Below are positions 46,556-58,690 of a DNA stretch of 64,000 nucleotides, in pieces. Position 1 is the first letter of the stretch; each line of letters opens with the position of its first letter. The stretch comes from Gigaspora margarita (lineage: Eukaryota; Glomeromycota; Glomeromycetes; Diversisporales; Gigasporaceae). The stretch is taken from the NCBI GenBank assembly GCA_009809945.1, contig WTPW01000072.1:324566-388565 (forward strand). Direction: 5' to 3'. Made by a program: the position numbers and the translations under genes. The notes beneath the pieces were generated by a model. It saw nothing but the letters and a program-made list of their open reading frames with translations, had not been told where the DNA came from and made no database searches.

Positions 46556-46782
46556 TAAGGCTATACAATTTAATTACTTGATTTTTATAACATGAAATTT
46601 TTAAATTGACCCAGTTGGCCAGCTTTTTTTTTAATTTTCGTATATAAAACTTTATGAAAATTATATAAAATTTTTCTTAAAAACCCACAATGTTATTAAA
46701 ACATATAAAAAAATTTTTTAAGTTTCCAAATTTTGACCTGGCCAGATTATGAAAACCAATTGATTAATTTTTCATGCCCTAA
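46556..46782. mobile_element. MITE, TAAGGC...TTTAATTACTTG family, intronic
   Basis: The left end TAAGGCTATACAATTTAATT with TTTTTATAAC and right end (complement of GGCCAGATTATGAAAACCAA) are inverted. Inner arms carry TTAAATTGACCCAGTTGGCC and its complement-like AAATTTTGACCTGGCC. A second copy is at 51668-51902. Sits in the predicted first intron of the 46293-48020 gene. Confidence 0.7.
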
Positions 46783-47519
46783 TATAATGAGTGATGCTTA
46801 TTAAATTTAGTACACAGTACTGTGCATACATGATTTATGTGAACAATTTAAATTTTTGTACTGAATGATTTGTTATACAGTCAAAAAAATTATATATAGA
46901 TCTAATATATATATGAACATTTTTTTATTTATTATTTACATTTTTTAAGTGCATTAAAGATATATATATTTATGCATGTTAAAGTTTGCTCTAACCATTA
47001 TGATATTTTTTTCTTTAACAAAATTATATAAATATACATATAGATTATTTTAAGGGATCATGTTCATCTCAACCTGAAACCAAATGATATTCCCACGTTT
47101 CTAGCTCTAATTAATATGACTGCAATGGTAAAAGAACCCCTAATATTGTTGGTGAAGATGTGTTTATGATAGTTATAATGACTGATTATGTAGACCAAGA
47201 ACATAATAACTTAGTAATAAAGTGTCATTATCTGGCATCTGCACCTCATCTGATTCATGTTACTCTATCTATAAAAAAAATTTTGATTCTCTATATTAAT
47301 GGTGAATTTATCTTACATATAATGAAAGTTATGTATATTTTAAAAACATGACTTTTTCTGGTCATCAGAGAACCTTAATGAGTATTGATAGCCCCATTAA
47401 AATTCCCTGGAAGCTGAAATTTTTGAAAAATCAAGTAAAGCTGTTAGCTTTGCTGAAACAATAGCTGCAAAATTCAGTATCACAAATGGCAATAATAAGA
47501 ATAATTCATCTGTGACCAG

Positions 47520-47930
47520 ACCTTCCACTATTAAATTATCTACAACCCAATCTTATGTAACTCAATCTTCTGTAACTCAACCTCCTGTAATTCATTCTCC
47601 TGTAACCCAAGCTTTTGTAACTCAACCTTCCGTAACTCAACCTTCTATAGCCCAGCATTCCATAACTGAACAATTTGTAACACAGTCTTCTGTAACACAA
47701 CCTCCTGTAATCTATTCTCCCTATTGTAACTCAACTTTCCATAACTCAATCTCTGTAATCCAGTCTTTTGTAACTCAACCTTCTGTAACTCAATCTTCTG
47801 CAACCCAACCTTCTGTAATGCAAAGTTTTGTAACCCAACCTTAGCTCAACTTTCTGCAACCAAAGCTTCTAATACTAGGCCCTTTGTAACCAAATCTTCT
47901 GTAACTAAACCTTCTTCGATTGATAAACCA
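47520..47930 (+). repeat. 15-bp coding minisatellite (TCTGTAACTCAACCT)
   Basis: Repeats of TCTGTAACTCAACCT with frequent single changes, about 25 units. It encodes Ser-Val-Thr-Gln-Pro pentapeptides. Period 15 keeps frame; a frame break near 47720-47760 and a TAG near 47843 interrupt it. Confidence 0.8.
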
Positions 47931-48599
47931 TATGCAAGAACTAGGGACCAATACAAACTTACAGATTTAGCAAAAGACCTGTTAACCAATTCAAACAAAT
48001 CAGATCCAAATCAACTTTAATCTGAATAAAAATGTAATTTTTTTGAATGATACATACTTTATTTATTAAACCTGTAATAAAAGCCTATTTTACTAATTTT
48101 ATGTTTATTTAAATTAAAATAGTAGGATATCAAAAGAATAAATAAATAAAGTAAAATAGAATTAAAAAAATCAATATAAAGATTAAAATAAATGAATGTA
48201 TTATTGGTTTGAGAGTTAGTTTTGCATTTAAGGTTCGATTTTGTGCTATTATAATTGTCATGATGGCATAACTAGCAAAAGGGCGAAAATACTCAAATTA
48301 AAAATAATGCTTTAATCACCTAAATTGCGCATTTTATCTTTTATCAATGATGATAATAATAATTATTAATAATCACATTTATCTTTTTTATTTATATTTA
48401 TAAAGATAATTTTTTATTGTTAGATACTTCAATTTTTTTTATTCATTATATTCGAATCGATCTTTATCAGCTTGTATTACATATTTCTTTTTAAACAATT
48501 ATTGATTTACAATGATATGGCTTCATGACTCATAAAATTCATTATAATGAATGTTTAAATATACTAAAAAATTCTGATCTTCAGTATAACTCAAAATTC

Positions 48600-48760
48600 A
48601 AGCTAATGCCTTTAAGGTTCTTTGTATTGGCGTAACAGAAGAACTGCACATTTCTAAACAAGATAGGAATAACTTGGGATACAAGTTTGTTATTCGAAAA
48701 TTTTACGAAATAAGCTAAGCTACTCACCATGCTGAGCATGGAGGTCATGAAAAACCTGGA
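48600..48760 (+). pseudogene. Integrase zinc-domain-like fragment
   Basis: The plus strand reads VTEELHISKQDRNNLGYKFV, then IRKFYEIS, a stop, and ATHHAEHGGHEKPGKK (about 48637-48771). The H-x3-H-like HHAEHGGH motif after a helix resembles the start of HHCC integrase domains of retroelement or Ginger-type transposons. A Cys-x-Cys stretch (FCYCQK) lies further on, near 48855, in another frame. Too short to assign firmly. Confidence 0.35.
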
Positions 48761-49231
48761 AAAAAGTAAATTATTTTTTTATTTTTAAAAAAAAAATTTT
48801 GTGGTAATTATCTTCATATTAGAAGTGGTTTATACAAAACACCTAACAGTTTTCTGCTATTGCCAGAAAGCAAATAAGGAAGCTTCTATGCGGGGAATGC
48901 AAAAATCACAAATGTATTCTTAATGTATAAAAATTTACCTAGCATCTATTAATCCATTTTTATTCGCATTTTATTTATTTTTATATATTGTTTTAATATT
49001 TAATTTTTTACTTTATTATTATTATTATTTCTAAATTTTTTCGCATGCTTTTTTTTTAATAAATGTTATTTGAATACTGATTCTAAAATGAAGAATCGAT
49101 ATAAATTCAGAAATGACGCGAACAAGAATACTTTTAGCATTATTAACAGATTACCTTAAGATTCAAATTGCGTTTATTGCAATTTTATTTAGATACATAG
49201 TTCATATAAAGTTGATTTTTTGTATATTTAG

Positions 49232-49351
49232 TACTGTATAACCGCAAAATAACGCACAGGGGGCATTATTTCGAATCTTGGCCCGAATTAAGCCTAATTC
49301 AGACCGAAAGTTGTAATTTTACCCTGCGCGTTATTTTGCGGTTATACAGTA
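49232..49351. mobile_element. 116-bp mariner-type MITE with near-perfect ends
   Basis: CTGTATAACCGCAAAATAAC (from 49234) is the exact complement of the right end (to 49349, GTTATTTTGCGGTTATACAG). TA flanks both sides (49232-49233 and 49350-49351). The centre reads GAATCTTGGCCCGAATTAAG. The fresh-looking ends suggest recent activity. The surrounding 48780-50160 shows no other gene (N at 49403 and 49994). Confidence 0.8.
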
Positions 49352-50174
49352 CTAAAAAATTCAACTTTCAAAGATGATAAAATAGTCAAATTCTTCTATT
49401 ATNTTCTTGATTTTACATGAACCTTACTTTGAAAATCCCACTTATAATCAATATCATATTAGTAGTATAAACTCATGTAATATACATCACAAATAGTATA
49501 CATAAAAAAATGTTGTATACAGTTCATGCTAAAAAAAAATGTATATAAAGGACTCTAAATAAAATATCTGCTAAATGCTAGACATTCAAAAGTGACTGAC
49601 TAGTAAAAGTTTGTTATCTAACCACTTTATTGTTGATAAATTCACAATTCCTAATGCATTTATTTCCATCTTCTTATTACTATGATTCATTTAACGCCAT
49701 TTATTATTAGTCAAAAGAAAAAAAATAAAAAATCACATTGATAACCAAATCCCTTTTGTACAATTCCAATAACTTATTATATTTATGATTAACCCCATTG
49801 TTAAAAATAATATTAAATAATTCAAATTCTATCATACGCACATGATGAATGCCCTGAATAAGCAATACAACTAAAATAATATTAGTATTGAATCAGCACA
49901 GTAAGTGAAAAGATTACTCTTAAAATAAAAAAAGCACTTATCAAAGTTCTAATGACAAATACGCAAGGCTTAAACCTTCAGGCACAGACAAAANTCAACT
50001 GCATTGCATTTTAAACCTATCAATTCAAATTTTGGCTTGTTTGTCAACTATCATTTGATAATATATAATCTCACTTTACACTATTTAATTTATACTAAAG
50101 CCAGATAACAATTTTGCTACAATTATATGATCAACCTTATCACATATTAAGAAGATGCAATTTAAAAACTGCAA

Positions 50175-50195
50175 GCGGGCGACTTCGTCGCCCGC
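50175..50195. repeat. Isolated GC-rich perfect hairpin
   Basis: GCGGGCGAC-TTC-GTCGCCCGC: a 9-bp all-matched stem with a 3-base loop in otherwise very AT-rich DNA. No T tract follows. Compact GC-rich palindromes of this sort occur as mobile or mitochondrial-type small inverted repeats in some fungi, but the origin here is unknown. Confidence 0.7.
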
Positions 50196-50759
50196 CACAT
50201 GTAACATCTCTAGTTTAAAATTAAAAAATTTACGTTATTAGATTAGGTCTGTAATATATTATTAAGTTAGGGCTTAAAGTGTCCTTTATACCGATTTTGT
50301 AAGAAAAACTTTTTATTAGTGCGCAGAAGATTGAATTTTTCTGATCATGTTACGTTACACCTGATCTTGAAATTTGATTGGTAGCGGTAGAGTGTACGTA
50401 AATCATTTTCATATGATCTTGATAAGTAGAATAGATTTATTTGATTCAGTAAAAATTATAGAATAATTTATTTGATTTTAATGGTGATAAAATTATTAAA
50501 ATTGGTTAAAGATTTTTAATGGTGATAAAATTATTAAATATTTAATGAAAAACATGCATTTAAAGATTAAGCGTTATTTTTATCATATGATGATCATATG
50601 ACATAATGATATTGTCAACCTAGGCAAATTTTGAGTCGTCACAGAAATCTTTATGGAATACACAAAAAATTGAACATAACCACAAAAACTTTAATTAGTA
50701 ACATCTTTTAATTTTTTGTAAAAATTAAAAAATACAATAAATTTTCTTAAATTTGAAGT

Positions 50760-51660
50760 AGATTAAGCTCAGCACCAAAAGGAAATAAAACTTCTAGCTT
50801 CACGTTCTATATCAAAATCTTGTAAAAAAACAATTCAAGTTTTTGTAATTAACTTTCAAAAATTAACTATTTGTAACTGTTTCTTTGAAAGTGAAGACAA
50901 TCAAATCATTTTAGTAGAACAAATTCCTCTTAAACAACTTGTAATTTATAACTCTATTGCACCTGTTGTTGCACTTTTTTTTCTTTGCAATTTAAGTTTA
51001 TAAACCCTAGGTCCACGTTGTGGAAGCAAATTGAAGATATTTTTGAAATAAGTTTTGAAAGCGCCCAAACATTGTAGACTTTTCGATGGTATTAATTACA
51101 TGTATTCTAGATTATTTAGAAAGTTTTAAGGCCACAAGCTTGCAACATTTGATACTGTATCAAAATCATTTTTATTGTTAATTTAAAAATTAAGCATATA
51201 AAAGAAATTAAAATATGGATGATTTTGTCAGGTTATGAGGATGAAGTAAATTTAGTTGATTTATATAAATTTTTTAGTAGTATTAATTCTAAAAGCTCAT
51301 CTGTTCTTTTAGAGATTGTTATTCATCTAATGCGCAAGTGGTTTCTAAGAGCATTCAATTTGATGAATTTGGAAAACCAAAAAAAAATTGAAAGCAAAAA
51401 TCTCACCAATCTAATTAGCTAGTACTTCGATACTTTAATATTATTATACTGTATTTTATTAGATGTTAAATCAACATTATCAATTATGTGGACAATCAAA
51501 ATTCGACCTATATTTGGGCATAATAATTTTCAATTTAATAATTTTCTTATTATTACTTAAAGTTTTACTGGGTCACAAATACAGTATTGAGAATTTTGAC
51601 TTTATTCATCTGCATGACATAATAAATTGTAATCCAGAATATTATAATATTATGAATTGA
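50760..51660 (+). pseudogene. Possible decayed gene, unrecognised
   Basis: Short plus-strand frames with protein-like composition: WKQIEDIFEISFESAQTL (about 51020-51075), ILSGYEDEVNLVDLYKFFSS then SVLLEIVIHLMRKWFLRAFN (51220-51360), and LGHKYSIENFDFIHLHDIIN with CNPEYYNIMN (51570-51660). They lie in different frames with stops between. I do not recognise the family, and it may be noise enriched by chance. Confidence 0.25.
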
Positions 51661-51667
51661 TTATAAC

Positions 51668-51902
51668 TAAGGCCATATAAATTTAATTACTTGGTTTTCA
51701 TAACACAAAACTTTTTAATTGACCCGGCCGGCCGGCCGGCTTTTTTTTTAAATTTCATATATAAAATTTTATAAAATTATAAAAAAATTTTTTTTAATAT
51801 TCCACCCGGTTATTAAAACATATAAAAAAATTTTTTTAAAAGTTTCCAAATTTTGACCCGGCCGGGTTATGAAAACCAATTGATTAATTTTGTATGGACT
51901 AA
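51668..51902. mobile_element. MITE, TAAGGC...TTTAATTACTTG family, at the duplication edge
   Basis: Same family as 46556-46782: left TAAGGCCATATAAATTTAAT, right complement TTAGTCCATACAAAATTAAT. It contains GACCCGGCCGGCCGGCCGGC, an expanded (CCGG)n run. It ends about 45 bp before the left boundary of segmental copy B, so it may mark or have taken part in that junction. Confidence 0.75.
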
Positions 51903-51947
51903 TATTAATTTGAATAACATTTCTAGATTTTAATCGTGAATCAAAAA

Positions 51948-52125
51948 CAAGTCCGATTGAAAATGGATCTTGCCAAAGAATAGGTATAGGCATTTTGCAC
52001 CAATGTCTGTTTACAAGAATGCACGAGTATAATGAATAAATTTCATTATTTAGGTGTTTAAGAATATTTTCATTAATTCGGGCATATCGCCCATAAGCAT
52101 TTTCGATGGTATGATTGTTGAGAAT

Positions 52126-52166
<41 letters not shown>

Positions 52167-52200
52167 CTGATCTCAACAGCAGATCTATGAAAATAACTAA
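51948..52200 (-). pseudogene. F-box 5' fragment, copy B
   Basis: The minus strand reads ARINENILKHLNNEIYSLYS and CILVNRHWCKMPIPILWQDP then FSI, the F-box core, cleaner than copy A here. The reading then leaves the duplicated block at about 51948, so the rest of the protein is absent. A T38 run (52129-52166) at the 5' side was T12 in copy A. Truncated by the duplication boundary. Confidence 0.7.
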
Positions 52201-55200
52201 TATGAGAAACAATCTGTAAAACAGTTTATGGTGTAAGAAGATTCTTTATTTCGAAGTGAGGCACCCACGAAAGAGCCAGACTAAAGTCAGACAGCGAAAA
52301 AAAAGCACTTATCATTCCAAAAATTTTTTCTTAATCTTTTATATCTCATCTATTTCTATCTTATTTCCTAACTAACTATAAATAGTAATTTCATAATCGC
52401 ATCTTTGGGGCTTTGCTACCATATGAAATCCTCACGATAATGACCTTCGCATGGCTTTCGTCATGCGTCGGGTTAGAATGTTCGAAAGTGGCGCAATAAT
52501 TACCTGTAAAGAATGTTGGCTTTATTAATAAATGACAAGTGACAATGAAATCATCATATTAGAAATTGAAAATCACAATTCTTTTACAAACGAAAATCAT
52601 TACTCCTAATTTTTTTAAAAAAAAAATCAGCATAAGCGACATCAAAAAATAGTGGTAATTAATATATGCGTTATTTCGAATTTAGGTTGATTTTGAAGTA
52701 TACGTCATTCTTAAATTTTTAGTAAGTTAGTGGTGTCCAAAAATTTGCACGTCGTGTAACCCGAGCCACTCCGCGATTAGGATTCAGACCTCGAATTGAA
52801 CCTGCGGAGCATTAATACTAGCTTTGTAATATTATAGCAAAATTACAATCCAAGCAACTTTTCTTAGTACACGGTTAGCAGGTTTGTTAGTAAAATTTGT
52901 GATTTCGGGCAAAATTATTTAGGTCGGAGTGACTCGGGTTACACGACGTGCGGACATCACTAACTCGCTATCACTGCAGATCGAGAAATCTGCCAATTTT
53001 TCGATTCTTGAAGAATTTTAAAGATTTCGGATAAAATATAGACGATATTGATTGAAAATTATGATCAATAGTGAATTAATATCAGAAAATTTTCCGCTAT
53101 CATCAACCTTTTTGCAAACCACTATAATGATAATAAAATTTTAACATGCTATTCAGTAGTTGATGACGTCATACATGAATAGAGTGCACATTAGCCCTGG
53201 AAATTATTGAAATCGTCAATTCGGGTGTTAATTCAAGTGAAAACCCAGGTTCGAAAGAACTTACAATGTACGTACAAGACGTGAGTGCGTTCTATGTGTG
53301 ATATAAAATTTTTATCATGCGAAGTTTTTATTGTTGTGGTTTTTTTTTTTGTTGATTATGCGATTTTTTTTTTTTTTTGTTGTTTATTTAAATTTATAGA
53401 GCAGTTTTTTAATATGACTATAATTTACGCAACGTTATTATTATTTTTTTTTTTAAATTCCTTTACATAAAATATTATGTAAATTTTTATCACTTTTTAT
53501 TTATGCAAAGTAGCATTTACGATATATAAGTAATATTATTAATGGTCGTATAATTTTTATCACTTTGATCATATAATTTTATCTTTTTAATTTTCACTGA
53601 TTGAGAAATAAAATTCGTCGTTTCAAAATTTAAGAATGACTAGGTCAATTTAAAATCGACCTAAATTGTGTAATGACGCAGAACTAATTATATTACATAG
53701 CGATCTAACAACTTTGAACTATACCATAAACGGAAAAGAAGAGATAACCATAATATCATACCTTCTAAAACAGGAAAAAATATAGCGCACCAAAAAGTTG
53801 AACGGAACCATCCCTCCACATTTCATGTGAACGTACTGGTACAGCTATTATTTGATGGTTGAGTTAGTATTAGTACATAAAAAATTTTGCTACAACTTAT
53901 TCGTTATTTTGGTGACCACAATATGTTAAAATTTGAGTTTGTTGCATTGGAATTAAAATAGTTTCTACTATGAATTATTACGGTGATAAATTCTGTTCGT
54001 ATTCTGTTACTATAGTATGTGGTTAAGATCTGGTTAGTCTGTATTAAAATTTTCAAACATGTGTGGTGCAACGCAGGCCCAGTACGATCAGCCTATGTAA
54101 AATCAAAAAATAATTTTATTAGTTGTCACCTCATATTGGCAGCCGAGGCCTAAAATATAAACTAAGTCGATGTTACAAAACCTGCTTAGTCTGCTTCGTC
54201 AACTAATGTTAAAGCATCGCACATTTTGAACATTTTGAGTCATTCCGTCGCCTAACTCTTCACATTTTGAACATTTTGAGCCATTCCGTGCCAATCGTAC
54301 GCATCATACACGATGTGCATGATGCACACGCTGCACATGTTAACGTATATTAAATCGTAACAATAAAAGTAAGCATGATTTGATCTAATTGTGCATGATG
54401 AGCCTGGTGCACGACCAACCAAAGGCACCAATATATTATAATAAAATATTAAAGCGCACAATTTGATATTAATTGACAATTAACTCTGAATTAGATTTAA
54501 GATAGTAATTGTCATATTTGAATAATTCATTATCTACAATTATTATTATAAATAATACATTTTTTTTAAAAAAATTGATAATACAAAATAGAAAGATCTC
54601 ATTCTATAAATAGAATGTAATCAAGATCAACAATATTCTTTTTAATCAGAATTTATTTACCTCCGCATTAAAAAAAAATTATCAAATCGAAAGAAGAAAG
54701 ATCATTTTTTAGAAGAAATAAGATTAAAACGTTATAATAAAATCTGGGTTTATGGTGAATGAATCTGGATTAGATTTTTAATTCAGAACTAGTCTAAAAA
54801 CCAGTTCAGATAATGAAAAATACAACAATCAGATAGTTAATTGTAATTATAATACTTTAATCGGTAAGTTTAAATCAAATTAGTAACAGCAAACCAGACG
54901 ATTTTTATACATGGTATAGGTCTAAACCGCCAGGGGTTTGACCAGTTCAAGGTAGAGATGGGTTTCATGCATGTGTATGATTCCTTAATCATGTGCATTA
55001 ATGTGCATTCCTGCGCATGTTTTGGAATCATGTGCATTTTATCCCGTCTAAATTTTATGTACTGTAGGAAAATTAAAGTATATATAATTTAGGCCAGGGA
55101 GCGTATAGTCGGGCAGAATTAAGGAATATGGATGCAAAGGTCTCGAAAAATTCCGAAAAGAAAATGAAAGAAAAGAAAGATCGGAATAAAAATTTGAACA

Positions 55201-56507
55201 CATATCCGATATTTTCCGAAGGGAAAATATATCATGCGATATCATGCACATTTTACATAACGTGCGCATTAATGCGCATTCATGCGCATTTTTCCCATCA
55301 CTTGTAATGATTAGAACAAAACATAAAAAAGTCGGTTTACAGTTATTTTATGGTATATGTCTGATAGTTTAAAACTTCCACAGGTTATAATTTTTAAAAT
55401 TAAAAATATCCTAGAGAAAATTTTCCTAATGGAATATATATGTGCAAATGAAAAAGTTGATGTTATGAAACTGAAATGCATTATTGGATTTATAATTTAT
55501 AGTTATGTTAGTGGTTATGTCATAAGATAGCTGCGCAGCATGCGATGCTGCACAGGACCAGCACGATCAACTAGGTGACAATTAGATTTCAGAATTTGCT
55601 ATAAAATAGCCTATCTAGATACTCTGATCTTTATTTATCTAACTGAAAAAAATGATCATAATACATTGGCACAGTAAACGGCATGGATCGCTAACTTTTA
55701 CTGCAAATAAAGGTTTCACTAATTTATTACACCAGTTTATTTAATTAAAAAACCCTTAGAGTTAACAAAATGAAACTTGATATATACTATTTATTCCTCG
55801 GGATGGTGGAAATAATGAAATATTTCCCCAATGACATATGTGGGGAGCTTTGCGCCTTTACAAACGCTGATGGGGATTTCTCCGGTGGAATAAATGGGGA
55901 TTTACATTTTATTAATCATAATTTTTATTACAAATTTGTTTCTTATCTATTATTTCCCGGGTTCGCTTGACCTCTTTTGGAGCACTACACGTGATGAAAA
56001 ATTCCAATTATTTTTGTATCAAGGTTTTACTTATTTGTGCCGGTAATACAAACTACTAAAAAGGCAGTTACTAATCGAATTTTGATTGTTCCGGAACACG
56101 TGCTGAAGAAGGAAAAGGCGAAAATACTCCAATTAGTGTTTAAATCGACCTTAATGCACTAATTAAAATGTCAGGGACGAATTTTTACATATAATGTGCA
56201 ATAGTCTATGGTTATAACTTCTAACGTTAACCTAAATTATTTACAAATTAAATTTCCTTTTTTTGGGTGTATTATCGGCAAATAAATAAAGCCGGATCAA
56301 TCGGGTGTATATTAATTTAATTTTAAACAGAGCTTCGATCCTTAATCCGACTATGCGAACTGATCTTTAAATCCAGACAGATTCAGATTCAAGATCAGAT
56401 TTTTTACTCGGATTGGTCAAAAAACTTAAATAACTAATACTGATTCAATACGGATTTCCGTTTTACCTGTCAAAAATAGGATTGACGATCTGGTTTTAAA
56501 TCAGACA

Positions 56508-56675
56508 ATCTGATTTAGTGTTTCGGGCGAAACCCGAATTTGCTGATCATTTGCAGATCAAATTGGGCGAAACTAATTTCGGAGGGTTTCGGACCTATAG
56601 GGGCGAAATTAAAATTCCTCTGGGCGAAATATTTCGGATTTGGAAAATAATTTCGCCCGAAACACTAATCTGATT
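56508..56675. mobile_element. 152-bp hAT-type MITE, copy B only
   Basis: Element 56516-56667 with perfect 17-bp ends TAGTGTTTCGGGCGAAA and its complement. Target duplication ATCTGATT at 56508-56515 and 56668-56675. Copy A has a single ATCTGATT at 31446-31453 (empty site). The interior repeats GGGCGAAA several times. Ends and 8-bp duplication fit hAT. The insertion post-dates the segmental duplication, unless it was cleanly excised from A. Confidence 0.92.
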
Positions 56676-56908
56676 TATACCTGGTTTGGCATCTTTCGAC
56701 TAATGCTAAATAATTTGAAAAATCATTCTTAAATAGAAACAATTTGTTGCTCATTATTTTTCCAACCTTTTCAGCGACCACTACAGTACTGATCAAATTT
56801 TCCTGCGATAATCGTGATCATTCAATATATTAACTTATAAACAAAGGTGATTCTTTTCAGACTGATAACTTCACATAACGAAATTCAGCTCAATACAATT
56901 TTATAATC

Positions 56909-58690
56909 ATGTTGTACTTTAGCTTTTATATTTCGCTTTTCTCCTAAATTTTATTTTTACTTTTGCTAATTTGCACCACCTGCAAGATGGGGACATATCT
57001 CAGTCCTCGTCGATAAGAAACTCTATTTTTCTGGTGGACTGTTTTAATGATTTTTTTTATTTGGACTTTTCTCAACATTTTACAATAACAGCTTTACCGT
57101 GGAATGATCTTAGTTTTACTGGAGCTCCTAAAACTTATGATGCTTCAGCGTGTAGTGGTGGAAAGAATAATAATTTGATTTTTATTTTTGGCGATGCTGT
57201 GAATAATATTTCATTCACTAATAAATTTGATATAAGTAGTCAACAGTGGACTAATGTCACAAGTGGTGGAAATGAACCCACAAAAAGAGATAATTTTTCA
57301 TGCGCTAAATTTAATAATAGATTTATTGCAATTTTCAGTGGTGATAATAATTTTAGAATACCAAATGATCTTTGGATTTGATTCATTGGAATCAACATGG
57401 AGCTTAAACAATGCATCAAATGCACCCCAAAATATCTATGGCTATTGTGCAATAACTTTGCCTGACGAACCTATTTTATACATTGGTGGAACCTTTAGGG
57501 ATGCTTTAGAAGGTGTGCCAATGAATAAAGTAAGTGTTATATTTTAGCAAAATAGATCTTTTAGCCTTTACTCATTAATTCTTTATAGTTATCATTATAT
57601 GATCCAGCATCTAACACGTGAAAAAGTTTGGTATGTAATAATAAACACAACTTTATTTTTTTATTGATTATATCTTACACGTATGGACGAAAATTTTTGA
57701 TAGGAATGTCGTAATTATTAAAATTAAATGATATACGTAATGATTTATAAATGATTTTTAAATAATTTATAAATATCATGCGGTTTTCATGATCAGTTTC
57801 ATAAGCAATTTACAGCTAAGAAAAGAAATTGGCCAATTAGATACAATAATGATTATAATTATTATGCAGTTTCATAAACAGTTCATAAGCGATTCATAAA
57901 CGGATTATTAGTTAAGGCAAACAATTGACCAATAAATGCAATTGTACAATTCAATTTTGCCAGAGATCAAGAATTATCAATTCTATTTTACCGGAAATCA
58001 TCAATATCACATAATTGATTGGATTAAATTTTATTAAATATTATCATTAATTTTTAATAATCACCAAAATCAAAAAAATTCGCCCATACGAATAGCAATT
58101 GTTAATAAATCTGATATATATATATATTAGAATACAAACGGTCCAACTCCTCCTAGTCGCTTAGGTTTCTCGGCAGTATTAAGTATGTCGTTTAGCAATG
58201 TAAATATTAAATGAGCGCTTTTTATGTATAAGGTTTTGTCACCAATCATTCAAATTAAAAGCTTCCGACAAACATATTATAATATTTGGTGGAGTTAGTG
58301 AAGATATTGATGTTAATGTTTTCGGTGATTTATGGAATTTAGATATTGAAACATACCAATGGTAAGTCGGAAACATTTCAAACCCAAATGATCCAACTCT
58401 TAAAGGACATATTGCGACATTAGTAGATAATTATATGATTGTTGCTTTTGGTAAAAAATTTGGTTATTTTAACCTATTTATGTATGAATATTTGGTTTAA
58501 AAAATTTGCTAAACCTTAAATAGTTAACAGGTATTTACGACAATAACGATCGCCCGAAGTTTTCATCGTCAATATATATGTTAGATGTAAGCCAGAGAGA
58601 TTCCTATAAATGGGTTACTGAATTCATTCCGAACACAAATTTCAAGAAATTAAATTCCAAGAAATTAAATTTCAAGAAATTAAATTCCAA
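56909..58690 (+). pseudogene. Kelch-repeat secreted-type protein pseudogene, copy B
   Basis: Paralogue of 31678-33535 with the same four-exon layout (exon 1 ends 57529, exon 2 57599-57630, exon 3 58262-58450, exon 4 from 58531). It keeps YDASACSGGKNNNLIFIFGD, DISSQQWTNVTSGGNEPTKR and AITLPDEPILYIGGTFRDA. Its lesions differ from copy A: a one-base loss in the signal peptide (near 56930), about 17 bases lost after YFSGG (near 57040), two bases lost at GGATTTGATTC (near 57376), TGG to TGA in exon 2 (about 57620), and TCA to TAA in exon 3 after YQW (about 58365). Exon 4 lacks the extra 56 bases found in copy A and reads straight through DSYKWVTEFIPNT. Inactive. Confidence 0.75.

Larger units (their letters stand above)
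46293..48020 (+). pseudogene. Unrecognised gene with Ser/Thr/Gln/Pro repeat tail, frameshifted
   Basis: Exon-like 46293-46472 reads MKSRSLKSTLKIYLKGFYHQ, FSLLAFEKEYVILVTVKFRV and NVRLSAIK, ending at a GTAAGT donor. The following intron-like DNA contains a MITE (46556-46782). Coding resumes near 47057 (HVHLNLKPNDIPTFLALINM) and, after a frameshift, GEDVFMIVIMTDYVDQEHNN and HYLASAPHLIHV (47150-47265). Another shift leads to TYNESYVYFKNMTFSGHQRT (about 47315-47375). From 47512 a 15-bp (five-codon) repeat encodes S(V/F)TQP-type units to about 47930, and the last frame ends KLTDLAKDLLTNSNKSDPNQ-L-stop at 48020. The beta-rich N-terminal part and the repeat linker look like a real lineage-specific protein; function unknown. 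At least three frame breaks make it a pseudogene unless the assembly is wrong. Confidence 0.5.
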
